Source: Zanthoxylum bungeanum
Taxonomy: Eukaryota > Streptophyta > Magnoliopsida > Sapindales > Rutaceae
Direction: 5' to 3'
Assembly (NCBI GenBank): GCA_019454045.1
Contig: SKCR01038130.1
Coordinates: 1 to 64,000, forward strand
DNA: 64,000 bases
Position numbers and translations under genes: made by a program. How positions within the stretch are numbered: position 1 is the stretch's first letter; each line of letters opens with the position of its first letter. Under the pieces are notes generated by a model. That model made no database searches. It saw nothing but the letters and a program-made list of their open reading frames with translations, and had not been told where the DNA came from. Below, piece by piece: positions 20,430 to 31,591 of the stretch.

Positions 20430-21748
20430 ATGTTTTACAACTAGCATACATGAATTCTAAATACTTATATGTATTTGTTCGAATCTAATCACAAACCATT
20501 TTAGAATCCCAATTAGAAATGTCTCATGAACAATTCTAGTTCGCCTAAAGGTGGTTAAGTGAATCTAGAATGGTAGCCATAGCTCTAAGCTTTAATCTAG
20601 AGTTCTAAAATCTTATTAATTATTCCATGTCCAATATGAACATCTTTGACCTAATACATAAACATGTTGTGTTTATACTTCTAAAGTATCCTAATACAAT
20701 TGATTAGCCTTATTTCAACATTAAGCTATGTGATCATGCATCTAATACATAAATGAACATAGCTTGGGATATGATCAAACATTACCTAGTAAGCTTGATG
20801 CAAGATCCAATCTACTTCTCCTTTGTTGAAATTGTTGGAGAACCTCCAAGGTTTGCAAGCTTGACTTCAAGATCCAACCTTGTTTTCCAATGCTAGCAAG
20901 CTTCACTTCAAGATCTAATCTTGATTCTCCTAGATGAAATGTTGTAGAGACCTCACAAGCTTCTCTAAACACTTTTCTAACTTAGGCTAATCTCTCAAGA
21001 ATTACTTGTGTATAGCTTACTCAAGCTTTTGTTTATGCTTATACTTGTTATTAAAACCTTCATTAAGCTTACTATTTATAGCAAAACTTAGGCAATTTTT
21101 AATTAATAAAAGTTGTAATCAACTTTTAAGTGGGCTTAATCTAATTTGTCCAAATATGTATAATTAGATGTGACTAATCTCCATTGTCTCCCAGTTTGAT
21201 TTAATCCAATTAAATCAAGCCAATGGTTAGGAAATGGATTAGTTACTTGTTTTCCACTTTGATTTAATCCAATTAAATCAAGCCAAAACCATTTATTATT
21301 ACATACTTACAATTACCATAATATCCTCAAATGGTAGAGATAATTATGATTTTACAATTAAGCCATTGTGTAATTATTGAATTAATCCAATTAATCCAAT
21401 TAGGTCAAAGTAAATAATCAATGTTATCCAATAACATTTGATTATCTTAGTTGATAATTATAATATCGAATATTATATTTTATCAAAAATAATCGGCTGC
21501 CCAAGTGCTCAATGAGTACACTTCATATTGAGACTCTCTAAGTTCAGACACGTTCGTCATATAAGCCTAGCTAATATGTATGCAATTCGGCCACCTCTGA
21601 ATTTGCGAAGAACACAAACGACCTTTCTGAATATACAAGGCGAGGTCATCATATATGTTTAATAATCCATCCATCATAGGCTATTGAGTTTTGCTTAGGA
21701 AACATATAATACACCATCAAGTTTCCAAGACACACATCTCATGTTGAC
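20430..21748 (-). repeat. Copia C 3' LTR, left piece
   Basis: AT-rich, gene-free sequence ending at the target site of element E (TTGAC at 21744-21748). It resumes at 40268. The left end could not be placed exactly; no clear TG with a duplication was found between 20340 and 20670. It includes repeated GATTTAATCCAATTAAATCAA segments (about 21200-21280). Confidence 0.55.
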
Positions 21749-24044
21749 TATAGGACACATAAATCGGTGACGTTGTTCCAGGCTCGCGACCCGGTCGGGA
21801 GTACGGAGTAGCCCGCGAGGGACTAAACAGGAGAAATAAAATGGAGTCGCCACCCAGTGTGAACTGGGAAATGATTTAAGGCCGCACTCACCCCTCGCAA
21901 GGGAAGACCTCAAACCATTGGGTTCGGAACGGTCCCTTACTTATCCCACTTGTAATAAATGGATTTCTGCGATAATATAACCAAGTCTACGCAACATGCA
22001 CATGCAAGAATAACCTATGTCTAAGTTCTCATACAACCTATATCTAAGTTCGCATGCATAAAAGTAAATCGAAATAATGGTAAGCACTCAATCTCATGAA
22101 CTCATTAAATTAATAAATGCGGAAATATAAAGCAAAATAAACATAAATTAAATGTGAAATAATAAAAGGCTAATAATATGAAATAAATGCGGAACAATAA
22201 ATATATGACCAAATTATTTGGCCGTTTTCAATGTAGGACTTCGCATACCTGGTTGGACGTATTCCACGTCCAACCAAGCATGCCGTTTCTAGGACGACAA
22301 AATAAAATATGACAAAGGGTGCCCTCAAGTCTTACCTTTTAAGTTGCTTCTCGGGGGTGCGTTGGGACGTCGCCGGAAGGGTTAATTCTTCGTAACTTTT
22401 CTGGTTCACTGGTTCGATATTTTCCCGCTGTTCCGCTGTTTTGTCTTGATTTCTTCACTGTTTTGGAATGACTTTGCTGCTGTTTTCTCTGGATTGTTAT
22501 GGGGCTATTAGCTCACAGTTTTGGGTGTGATTTAGGGACTATTTTGGGTATTTTGGGACTGTTTTCAGGGCTGGTTATTCGGTCATGTGGGGTGTTTTGG
22601 GACTGATTTTAGGGTCTTTGTTTCAGCAGTTGGCTATGGGTGTTTAGCGTGCAGTACTTGAATAAAAAGAGAGAGATGAGGACGTGAGTATTAGTGAGGG
22701 TAGTGCATGACCTTTGTGTGAATCGGTGAGGGCTGTGATGAGTGGACTGTGGGTACGTGAGGGTTGTGTGTTGAGTGAGTGTGTGCGTGAGGCTGTGTGT
22801 TGAGTGAGTGTGTGCGTGAGTGTGTACGTGAGGGTTGTGATGAGTGAGTGTGTGTGTGAATGGCCTGTGAGTTGGGTGTGCGTGAGGGTTGTGATGACTA
22901 AGTGTGTGCGTGAGTGGACTGTGAGTTGGGTGAGTGTGTGCATGAGGTTGTGTGTTGAGTGAGTGTGTTTGCTTGAGTTCTGTGTGAGGTGGCTTAAATT
23001 ATTGGTGGCATGTGTGTGTCTAGGTTTGTGAGTGAGGTGTGAGTGGTCGAGCAGAGGGTTTAGAGTTTATTTATTTTGTTTGGTGAAGATGAGAGATGGG
23101 AAAGAGGGAACCGAGAGGTTGTGAGAGAGAGAGATGAGGGATGCGTGTGTCATATGGCCTGCATGCGTGTGTGTTTTTCATGGAGATGGGCATATAGCCT
23201 TTTGTTGTGTTGCCACGAGAGGAGAGAGGCGTGAGGTGGGCAGTGCGTTGAAGAGGGTGAGTGTGTAATGCCGAGTAGGGTTTATGTGTTTTTCCGTGAA
23301 TGTGGGGAATAAGCTCTGGTTGAGAGGAAGGTGGCCGAGTGGTTAAAGGAGGGAGAGTGAGGAGAATAAAGGGCTGTGTGACTGTGCCGAGCTACTGAAG
23401 GTGTTTTGTTGGTTTGAACGGCATGGGAAGATGGTTTTAGGCGTGAATGGACTAGGTTATTTGCTTTGTGTTTTCGTGAGAATGAGCCAGGGGTTTCAAG
23501 GTTGGGGTTTACCTTGTGTAGGTAGGAAATAATATTGTAATTATGGGGGGAATATTTAATTTGTGTATCATAAGGAAATGATATCTTTAATTATGGAGGT
23601 AATTTGTTTTAGTTAGGAAGATGATTATTGGGATTTGATTTGATTTCATTTAGTTTAGGCATGTGATTTAATTTAATTAGGAATATGATTTATGAGACTT
23701 GATTTTATTTATTTAATTTAGGAATGAGATTTGTTTTGATTTAATTGGATTTGATTTAATTTAATTTTTGACATGTGTTTTAAATGTTTTAATTATTATT
23801 GGATGTGATTTAATGGGCTTGGGCTAGGTGGACGTGTGGCTTTGGTTTTGGGCTAGGTGTGTGTTTTAAAACAGAGGTCCAACAAGCAAACCCGAAGCTA
23901 AACAAGCGAATTAAATCCAACAAGGTATTGATTTCCAATTTTTCCCTTCCGACATCCGTTTCCCGCGACTTTCACAACTTAAAAGGTAGTGCCTCCGTAT
24001 GAGGCTCATCATCGGGACTTATATGCAAAAATGCAGTGCCTACA
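21749..24044 (-). repeat. 3' LTR of E
   Basis: 2296 bp, starting TATAGGACACA (the partner has the expected TGTAGGACACA) and ending GTGCCTACA. It is collinear throughout with 32150-34292 plus 40063-40262: the GGCTCGCGGCCCG..GGGAGTACGGAGTAGCCCGCGAGGG block, the GTTGGACGTATTCCACGTCCAAC hairpin, the G/T-rich minisatellite and the ATTTAATTT-rich tail. Confidence 0.9.
22690..22975. repeat. G/T-rich minisatellite in the E LTR (left copy)
   Basis: Irregular repeats of GTGAGTGTGTGCGTGAGGGTTGTGATGA-type units. The partner copy at 33080-33400 has the same motifs with a different number and order of units. The minus-strand Thr/His/Leu-rich reading frames across it are artefacts of the repeat. Confidence 0.8.
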
Positions 24045-24062
24045 GTCGCCCCCACTTTGATG
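24045..24062 (-). other. Polypurine tract of E
   Basis: On the minus strand it reads CATCAAAGTGGGGGCGAC, immediately before the LTR terminus TGTAGGCACTG. Together with the primer site at 32129-32146 this sets the orientation of E. Confidence 0.8.
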
Positions 24063-24239
24063 GGACTTATGCTGTGTGTGACAGTGACAATCCTATCAAA
24101 GTTATGCATGCATTTTTACTTACCTGGCTCGCCAGCTGCCGCTTGACTTGCCTGTTGCTTTGAACTGACTTGGTCTAGTGGTGAGGTGCTACGACCCCAA
24201 GGTTCATTCCTGAACCGTCACTTTGTGAGAGGTGGTCCA

Positions 24240-25255
24240 TTCCCGAACCGTTACTGAGTTGAGATGAGGGTTTTATTCCCGATTTGAGTTGAGTTGTGGT
24301 TCTTGTTCCCAAGTTTAGTAGTGGGTCTTATTCCCGTGGGTCTTATTCCCGATTTGAGTTTGAGGGTCTTGTTCCCGCGGGACTTTTTCCCGATTTGAGT
24401 TGAGCTGTGGGTCTTGTTCCCAAGTTGAGTTGTGGGTCTTGTTCCCTATTTGTAGGTCTTGTTCCCGTGGGTCTTGTTCCCGATTTGAGTTGAGGGTCTT
24501 GTTCCTTGAATTGTGGGTCTTGTTCCCGTTTTGACTTGAGGGTCTTGTTCCATGAATTATAGGTCTTGTTCCCGTGGGTCTTGTTCCGGATTTGAGTTGA
24601 GGGTCTTGTTCTCTGATTGTGGGTCTTGTTCCCAAATTGAATTGCGGGTCTTGTTCCCGATTGTGGGTCTTGTTCCCAAATTGAGCTGCGGGTCTTGTTC
24701 CCGATTCTGGGTCTTGTTCCCAAATTGAATTGCGGGTCTTGTTCCCTGGTTGTGGGTCTTGTTCCCAAATTGAATTGCGGGTCTTGTTCCCTAGGCTTTA
24801 TTCCCGAACTGTGTTGACTGTGGGCTTTATTCCCGAGCTGTACTGAATGTGGGCTTTGTTCCCGAACTGTGTAGAGAGTGGGCTTTATTCCCGAGCTGTA
24901 CTGAATGTGGGCTTTGTTCCCTGGGCTTTATTCCCGAACTGTGTTGACTGTGGGCTTTGTTCCCGAGCTGTACTGAATGTGGGCTTTGTTCCTGGGCTTT
25001 ATTCCCGAACTGTGTTGTCTGTGGGCTTTGTTCCCGAGCTGTACTGAATGTGGGCTTTGTTCCCTGGGCTTTATTCCCGAACTGTGTTGACTGTGGGCTT
25101 TGTTCCCGAGCTATACTGAATGTGGGCTTTGTTCCCTGGGCTTTATTCCCGAGCAGTATAGAGAGTGGGCTTTATTCCCGAACTGTGTTGAAATAGGGCT
25201 TTATTCCTGAACTGTGTTGAGAGTGGGCTTTGTTCACTGGGCTTTATTCCCGAAC
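24240..25255. repeat. Tandem repeat array in the 3' UTR of E
   Basis: About 1 kb of short repeats in two blocks. At 24240-24790 the unit is GGGTCTTGTTCCCGATTTGAGTTG-like (about 22-45 bp spacing). At 24795-25255 it is GGGCTTTATTCCCGAACTGTGTTGA alternating with GGGCTTTGTTCCCGAGCTGTACTGA. The common core is GGGYTTNTTCCC. It lies close to the polypurine tract, where Tat/Ogre-lineage elements often carry tandem arrays. The reading frames rich in GTRP/NKTH or NVGFVP are artefacts. Confidence 0.9.
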
Positions 25256-25629
25256 TGTTTGTCTTTGCCGCTTTTCTTTTTCTTCAAAACCTGCGAACAA
25301 AAACAAAACAAAAAAATGCATGCATGTGATGTGTATGCATGTATGCATGGATGTATTTCCTATTCTGATGGGTTAGGCCTTCCTTATGCTCCTCAGTTTC
25401 TCTCGCCTACAAAAAATTTTAGTCGCCCCTTGGGCCTGTTTTCTGTTTCCTTCTGCCAGTTCTTTTCTGGTGATTGGTCAGTCCTCTTTAGTCTCATTTG
25501 CTCAAGTTCTCATTGTGTCCCTTATTTGCGGGGTGGTAGACTTGTCGCCCCCTGTCTTGGTTTAGCTTTCTGCTCTCCGTTGTTTGCACTAAGTCAAGTT
25601 GGACCATGTGGTGTGACATTCCATATCAT
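25256..25629. other. E interior, unassigned
   Basis: A stretch of non-coding appearance between the tandem array and the D-like fragment. It includes a GCATG/TGTATG-rich segment (25315-25350). No domain recognised. Confidence 0.5.
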
Positions 25630-26520
25630 CATTCTACATCACATGCTACGAAATAGTCCCAATAGTTACCCATATTATTGTCCTCAAAGAATGCTCAGTA
25701 ATGAGACCAGAGAACCTTCAAAGCACTGAATGCAACTCAAATCCGAGTTTTTGAATAAATGATCTAAGCTAGACTCAAAGTGTGTGTGTGTAGAGGTTCA
25801 TTTGCAGATGCATTCCCTATGTAAGCCAACATAATGATTTCGTCAAAAAATTGGGATCAATGGGTCAAACCAACCTAGATGTCTCAATTATGCATGCAGT
25901 TGCTTTTCTGTGCTCAATGTGGTATGGTTTTCTTTCTCTTTTGTCTCTTTCTTTTTTTCTTTTTTTTTTTCTTTTTGAACTTTTTTTTTCTTTTCTTTTT
26001 TTTCTTTCTCCTCCTCTTTGTTTCAACACACCTACCATTTAAGGTAGCATTTCTCCTCATGGTGGTCCTAATACTCGCCCATGGGTAGTTTCACGCTTAT
26101 CGGTTATAGGTGGTCCAATTCTTTTCTTTAGAGACTTTTTTTTTCAACCATACCACACATCATAACATAAGAAAATCAAGATAGACATCTAAGCAAACGG
26201 TCATTCGCCGACCTATAATTTCTTCAACTAGTCACTTTGCTTACTACTCAGGTTTTCACTACTAAGAACCATAATCAAGTGCTTACGAGTTTAACATAGA
26301 TCAATTACTCAAAGTGTCAGATAAAAGCACATCAAGAGTTTATCGTTTCTAAGATTTCACCTTAAATCAATCAATTTCATCATCGAACTTATGCCAAACT
26401 ATTAAGGAATAAAAATAATTTTTTTTTTCTTTTTTTTTTCATTTTTCTTTTTTTTTCTCCTTTTTTTTGGCTGAAGGCCCCCCAATGATCTTTCTATCAT
26501 TTCCATAAATTTTTTTGTTT
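25630..26520 (-). repeat. D-like 3' UTR fragment inside E
   Basis: Collinear with 35975-36720 of element D: TAGTCCCRATAGTTAC, CCTCAAAGAA, GAATAAATKATCTAAGCTAGACTC, TGGGTCAAACCAACCTAGAT, AGGTAGCATTTCTCCTCATGG and ACTCGCCCATGGGTAG. It contains long T-rich runs (25950-26010, 26420-26470). This indicates recombination or insertion between the two families. Confidence 0.75.
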
Positions 26521-27045
26521 CTCGGTTTCTTTTTCCCCGACATCCAGGTTTGCTAAACTCTTCTTGACGAGTCTTCTTTTATCCCTAACCCAACGGATAT
26601 CTATGATGGGTTTTTAGACACAGGGGTTAACATGATGTGTGTATGCATGAGATGCATGAGATATAATATGCATGTGGTTATCAAAAGCATAAAGGGGCAA
26701 CTACTATGAGATATATGACTATGGTTCACAGGTGGGTTTATGGGAGTGTAGACAAAGGCTCCCGTTGGCGAAGGATTGCCCACAACTAGGTCTCCCCACT
26801 CAAGGGTTCGAGCGACTAAGTGAGCGCACCTTTTTTATACCCTAAGGTACGTGCCAACGAGTGATGATACATGAATGACTGTCAAATGGATTTCTTATTG
26901 AAGATTCCCCAGAGGGAGGGTGAAGCGAACTCTCTTAAATACCCAAGCCTCTTAGGCTCTTATCATCTTGGTGACAGGAATAAACAACAAGTCCTCCAAA
27001 TTAGTCTGTCACAGTGAGCTACGGGTAAATGATTATCTAGGTGCC
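26521..27045 (-). other. E interior before the L2 insertion
   Basis: Non-coding sequence including CCCACTCAAGGGTTCGAGCG. It ends in GTGCC at 27041-27045, the left copy of the L2 target duplication. It continues after L2 at 31964. Nothing coding recognised. Confidence 0.55.
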
Positions 27046-27234
27046 TGATGAGTGGTATTTATATCACTATTTCCCACTCATTTAATCTAATATTTTGTAT
27101 AGTTTCTTGAGTTTTGTGAATGTTTTGATGTGTTTTGTGTTATTTTGTAGATAAATAAAGTTTGGAAAGCACTGGAGGCAATTTGAGGCAAAACCGGACA
27201 AAAATGCGTCAACAGGGATATTTTCGTCTCTTGT

Positions 27235-27809
27235 GCGTCGCGACGCTGGAACACTGCGCGTCGCGACGCCCAGCATGCGCCGAATCTGCTAACATGCGCC
27301 GGGTCCACAAAATCAGAATCTGAGAAAAGTTGACTTTGCTAACGTGCGCCGTGACACGTGTCACCATCACAACAGAGATGCTAAAATGCGCCGTGCCACG
27401 TGTCAAAATCCTATTGCTTGGACGGCCACCGCCCCACGTGTCATCCTACCTACGTGTCGCCACATCATCGTCCACATCAGCAGCCACACATCAGCAAGTC
27501 AACCGAGTCAACATGCCATGTCATCATCATCCAATCACACAGCACAGCGCGACACGTGTCAACCTCTCATTCGTCTGACGGCCGCCGCCCCACGTGTCGC
27601 CACGTTGTCTTCCACATCAACAGAGTGACGTCACCAATGACGTCATGAATAGTGACACGTCATCAATGACGTCAGCATAATAATTGAGTTTTAGCCGCCA
27701 TGACACGTGTCGCTCTAAACAGTCAGCCGCCTTGCTACGTGTCGCCTTCTCATTGTGCCACGTCGACAAAATCCAGCGTCGCGACGCTGAGGCTTTGGCG
27801 TCGCGACGC
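27235..27809 (+). promoter_or_regulatory. U3 cluster of G-box and TGACGTCA motifs bracketed by GCGTCGCGACGC
   Basis: CACGTG occurs at 27355, 27397, 27435, 27553, 27591 and 27704. TACGTGTC occurs at 27451 and 27736. TGACGTCA occurs at 27626, 27638 and 27667. The palindrome GCGTCGCGACGC is at 27235 and 27258 on one side and at 27776 and 27798 on the other. CACGTGTC is the core of plant ABA-response elements and G-boxes, and TGACGTCA is a bZIP site. A TATAAATAG follows at 27842-27850. Confidence 0.75.
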
Positions 27810-27841
27810 GCGAACAGTGACCAAACAGTGAATTTTTTTTG

Positions 27842-27850
27842 CTATAAATA
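27842..27850 (+). promoter_or_regulatory. Likely TATA box of the L2 LTR
   Basis: CTATAAATAGGCC follows the G-box cluster, in the position expected at the U3/R border. L1 has CTATAAATACCAAG at the matching place (about 8445). Confidence 0.6.
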
Positions 27851-28059
27851 GGCCGCGAATTTTCAGTTTTCATTACCACCTTTTCTCACTCCTCTATGTA
27901 ATTAGGGAGTTTCTCTCTCTAGAATTTTCGTTTTTATTTTTTACTTTTTACTTTTGTAATAATTTTAATTACGGTTTGTAGTAATAATAATTTACTTCTT
28001 CTTTATTTTACAGTTTTTACTATTCACTATGCGGAGGTAACTTCCCTATGCTAGGGTGA

Positions 28060-28425
28060 AAGGTAATTATTTTACTATTGCTATTTAGATTAATCTCCCT
28101 TAAAAATAATATATTTACTATTTAAAATTCTGATTAATAAGGAATACCGCTATATTGGTCGGTTGGTAAATTTATTTTCTGTTGGTTTGAACCTGATTAT
28201 AAAGGATACCGCTATATTGGTCGGTTGGTAATTTAATTTTGGTACCGCCTTTATGGCTGGATTATGGACAAATATTACCGCCTATATGGCTGGTTGGACT
28301 TAATTGGACTTAATCAGGATACCGCCAGATTGGTTGGTTGATTAAATAATTTCATAAGTTTATATATTATTTTATTGGGAGATATCTAAATTAGTAATAT
28401 TAAAAGTAATTCCTTTTACCTTAGC
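28060..28425. repeat. Foldback with ~5 TACCGCC units (L2 LTR)
   Basis: Arms at about 28060-28115 and 28360-28425 are imperfect inverted repeats (TTAGATTAATCTCCCTTAA against TTGGGAGATATCTAAATTAGTAATATTAAAAG). The loop holds about five units with (G)ATACCGC(C/T)..GG(T/C)(C/T)GGTTGG. This is the same structure as in L1, with more units. Confidence 0.75.
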
Positions 28426-29051
28426 ATTTTATTTCATTTGTAATTTTCTTTTCAGCATTTTCATTATCGCAATTACTTTTCACAGCAGTTTATGTATTTT
28501 AATTCAAGTTTTTATCAGCCCTAGCTAGTGTCATAACTAAGTTAGTAATCTAGGGTTGTGATGAAATCCAATATCACCGGTTTATAAGGGTTAAATTATA
28601 ATTTGGGAATATAAATTTATTTATTGAGTCTTAATCTTAATGCTCTTTAATTAACTGGCCATTAATTAAATTGACTAGGTAAACTTAAAATGAACTAGAC
28701 ATAGGGATTTTAAGTTTAAGACCTTAGATTCAATAGCCCACGATCTTCCTTAAGGATAGATAACCCTTTCAATAGATTTCCTTACAGGATAGGAATATAC
28801 CTGTCGGGCGGGGGTAGTCTTAATTGGAACTTAATCGTAATGAATCTAGGTAATTTGGTTGACATAGACATATGGTTCAATTGGATTATACTAGGTATTT
28901 GTAATTGACCATCGGAAGAGGCTTTTACATAAATTAGTGTTTCAGGTTAATAAATCAATATATTACCCATTATAAAATAACCACTTTATCTTTATATAAT
29001 ATTGGAATAAATCACAATCCTAGATAGTTTTAAAGATATCCAGAATAAAAC

Positions 29052-29702
29052 ATGGAAGCCACTTCAAGAAGACGAGTTGAAAAATTTGTGTGTTTTGCGG
29101 TAGTACGGTTGGTACTAAACCACAATACATAGAAGCAGCACAGGAATTGGGTCGAGTCTTAGCCGCAAGGAATATACACTTAATATATGGCGGAGGTAAT
29201 CTCGGACTAATGGGGATTGTTTCAAGGCCGTACAGGAAGGAGGCAATCATGTTTTGGGAATCATCCCAAAACCCTTGGCAGAAGCAAATCTTATTGAACC
29301 AACAAACGGAGAGGAACTGATCGTGCCAGGTATGTCTGAACGACTGGTAGAAATGATTAACCGTTCTGATGCTTTTATTGCTTTGCCAGGTGGCTTGGGC
29401 ACATTGGAGGAAATTTTTATTGTACTATCTTGGGCGAACCTAAACATACACCAGAAACCAATTGGGCTGTACAACGTTGATGGGTTTTATGATTTTCTTT
29501 GTGTGTTTTTGATGATGCTCGAAGAAATGGGTTCGTGTCAAAACCTTTAAAAGAACTCCTCTTTACTGCCAGAACAGCTCCAGATTTAATTGACCAACTC
29601 ATAGCCTATGAACCGAAAGTTGACCCTATCATATCAAAGATAAATTGGTCCGAGGACGATCGTGGTAAGAGACGTCGAATTAATCTGGATCTTAACCTGT
29701 AA
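29052..29702 (+). pseudogene. LOG-like: Captured LOG-like cytokinin phosphoribohydrolase, broken (L2 copy)
   Basis: The ATG at 29052 opens [11 protein letters not shown]. One base is missing within the next codons, after which [23 protein letters not shown] and [12 protein letters not shown] are read. A second one-base loss follows (near 29225), and the frame resumes with [40 protein letters not shown] and ANLNIHQKPIGLYNVDGFYDF. A third shift precedes DDARRNGFVSKPLKELL. The tail RGKRRRINLDLNL ends at 29702. The PGGxGTxxE signature and the MSER arginine used by LOG enzymes are present. There are no introns. About 215 codons, the normal LOG length, but three frameshifts leave it inactive. Confidence 0.9.
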
Positions 29703-30880
29703 TTTTCCTGTAGAATTTCAACTAACCAGGTATTATTTTCTAAACTCTTCTTCTACTCTTTAAGACATTGGGGACAATGTCTCATTTAGGTTTGGGGGTG
29801 AGTATAGTTAATAGTACTTGCTTGTATTGTGTTTTTATTTCTAGTCCAAAATTTTTCGAAAAATACAAAAAAAATTGAAAAATTTTCAAAAATTACAAAA
29901 ATATTTTGCATTTTTGTGTTTTTATTTTAACTAAAAGGTGAAATTGGTAAGAAATAGCCGAGTAAAGAGTTTCCACTCTTGAGACGTATTTCAATCCATT
30001 TATTTCGAAATAAGTTAATTTTTGTTTATTTCCTTTTGAATTATTTAATTTGTGAATTCTCCATAATACTGACTAAAATGGATCTTCATATGCTCATTTG
30101 ACAGGTATTATCAACATACATAGTAACATACAGACATGAGTTGTAATTGAAAAGTTTGTAATATTCTGTGCTCTAGTTTAATTGGAGGAAACATCTATAC
30201 ATAGTTATGGAATAAAAAAAAAAAAAAAATAAAAAAAAAAAAAAAAATTTCTGATGTACAAAAATAAAGTATCCAAGATCCGGGTTATTAAGTCTGTGTA
30301 AGGGTGTTTTAACACCTAGTGCCCTAAAACCAACTGGTTTGGGAGTCATTGGCCCAAAACTCGCTACATGGATCGAAGATGCTAAAAAAAATATATATAT
30401 ATATATATATTCATATCTGAAGTCTGAGTAATTAAGTTCGTAGGGGTGTCTTAACACCTGGTGCCCTAAAGCCAACTGGTTTGGGAGTCACCAACCCAAA
30501 GCTCGCTACATAGACGGAAGGTATTGTATATAAATAAAAAAGTCAAAATTCAGAAAATCAAAGAAAAAATCAGAAAAATCAGAAAATTATTCCATTGCTA
30601 CAAAAAGGTGTGAAATCTGATAGAACTTTAGGACAAAAATATTACTCTCTTATCAACTGCACTTATGACTGTTGTGGGCAAAAATGAGTTGTTTAATATT
30701 ATGTTGACTGTGTATATGAAGAAAGAAAAAAATAATCGGAGAATTTACTTATTCGGTAATTTAGAAAGAAACAAAACAATTAGTAACTTGTAGTAGAAGT
30801 TTCACCTGATTAGTGACTAACTTCTTTATTCTCTTTTCGCTTGTCTTTTTGCTTTTGTGTGCATTAGTTTTACTGCATTT
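29703..30880 (+). other. L2 3' UTR downstream of LOG
   Basis: Collinear with L1 6502-7615, including GACATTGGGGACAATGTC, the A/T-rich run at 29850-29930 and two ~110-bp tandem units at 30277-30522. Poly(A)-rich stretches lie at 30210-30247. Non-coding. Confidence 0.75.
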
Positions 30881-30914
<34 letters not shown>

Positions 30915-30998
30915 CAAAAAGAAAAAAAAAAAAAAATTAAGAAAAAAAAAAAAAAGAAAAAAAAGGAAAAAAAAAAAAGAGAAAAAAAAAAAAAAAAA
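30881..30998. repeat. A/G-rich low-complexity tract
   Basis: About 118 bp of A runs broken by G. It lies exactly at the join between the LOG 3' UTR and an integrase fragment that belongs upstream in L1 and L3. It may be a poly(A) stretch captured at a template switch, or a slippage expansion. The Lys-rich and Phe-rich reading frames over it are artefacts. Confidence 0.85.
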
Positions 30999-31230
30999 CG
31001 AGGGCAGAAGGTACTGTTAAACAAATCAAGGGGAAATTCTTCCCTTGGAAGCCAAAATCACGGTGGTCAGGTCCATTTGTGATCACCAAAGTTTTTCCAG
31101 ATAGAGCCGTTGAGATACATGATCCTGACTCCAACAAAACTTTCAAAGTTAAGAACAGGCGTGTCAAGCACTACTGGGGAGAACCGTTGGAACGACAAAA
31201 AGAAAGTGTTACACTTTCAGATCCAGCATA
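30999..31230 (+). pseudogene. pol: Integrase C-terminal fragment in L2
   Basis: Corresponds to L1 4755-4935. It reads GQKVLLNKS, then in another frame SRWSGPFVIT and VKNRRVKHYWGEP, followed by the conserved post-pol block. It lies downstream of LOG, whereas in L1 and L3 it lies upstream. Only the last 60 or so codons of integrase remain. Confidence 0.8.
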
Positions 31231-31246
31231 AACGTTCGAGAAGTAA

Positions 31247-31293
31247 CGTCTAGCTGACGACTTAAAACTTAGCGCTCGCAGGGAGGCAACCCA
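31247..31293 (+). promoter_or_regulatory. Conserved non-coding block after pol (L2 copy)
   Basis: CGTCTAGCTGACGA-CTTAAAACTTAGCGCTCGCAGGGAGGCAACCCA, nearly identical to 5004-5050. Confidence 0.6.
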
Positions 31294-31370
31294 TGCAATT
31301 TTTGTATATATTGTGATTTGGTGTGATTTAATTTTGTGTGTTTAGTTTTTGCAGATTAAGTCATTTCAAG

Positions 31371-31591
31371 ATGGAAGAAGCTCTCGCAAATCTTCACAAG
31401 CAATTTCCTTCTCTCCCACAAAAAATCTCTATTGAAAGTTTACAAAGCTCGCTTGGAACGAATGAGACTACTGACGATCCATGGTGTGCCCAATGATATT
31501 CGTTGGGTAATTGAAGCACGAGTTCGATTGGCAGGTGAGTCTTCTGAATCTTTTATTTCACATCTGCCTGGTTTTGGAAGAAGCACCTATG
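31371..31591 (+). pseudogene. Cys-rich extra ORF, 5' part only (L2 copy)
   Basis: Opens MEEALANLHKQFPSLPQ, then is frameshifted in an A run and continues as ARLERMRLLTIHGVPNDIRWVIEARVRLAGESS and LPGFGRSTY. At about 31591 it jumps to the conserved 3' UTR block, losing the Cys cluster and the C-terminus. Confidence 0.8.

Larger units (their letters stand above)
27046..29025 (+). repeat. 5' LTR of L2 (divergent U3)
   Basis: Starts TGATGAGTGG, and its first 166 bp are identical to 31793-31958. The first 150 bp and the part after about 27840 are related to the L1/L3 LTR, including the foldback and the TACCGCC repeats. The U3 middle (27210-27840) is different and packed with motifs. Near 29025 the LTR passes directly into the LOG leader without its CA end, so its 3' end and the primer site are deleted. 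Confidence 0.85.

Noticed and set aside
22644..22943. Thr/His/Leu-rich ORF in the E LTR, and its partner at 33007-33324
   Set aside because: Translation of the G/T minisatellite; not conserved in frame between the two LTRs.
24315..24768. Long minus-strand reading frames of GTRP/NKTH repeats
   Set aside because: They come from translating the short tandem array in the E 3' UTR. Several frames are open because the unit lacks stops.
24240..25255. Possible CRISPR-like array
   Set aside because: Units are diverged and contiguous, with no unique spacers and no cas genes, in plant nuclear DNA. It is a retrotransposon tandem array.
30761..31082. Phe-rich and Lys-rich ORFs on opposite strands
   Set aside because: Both are translations of the A/G-rich low-complexity tract.
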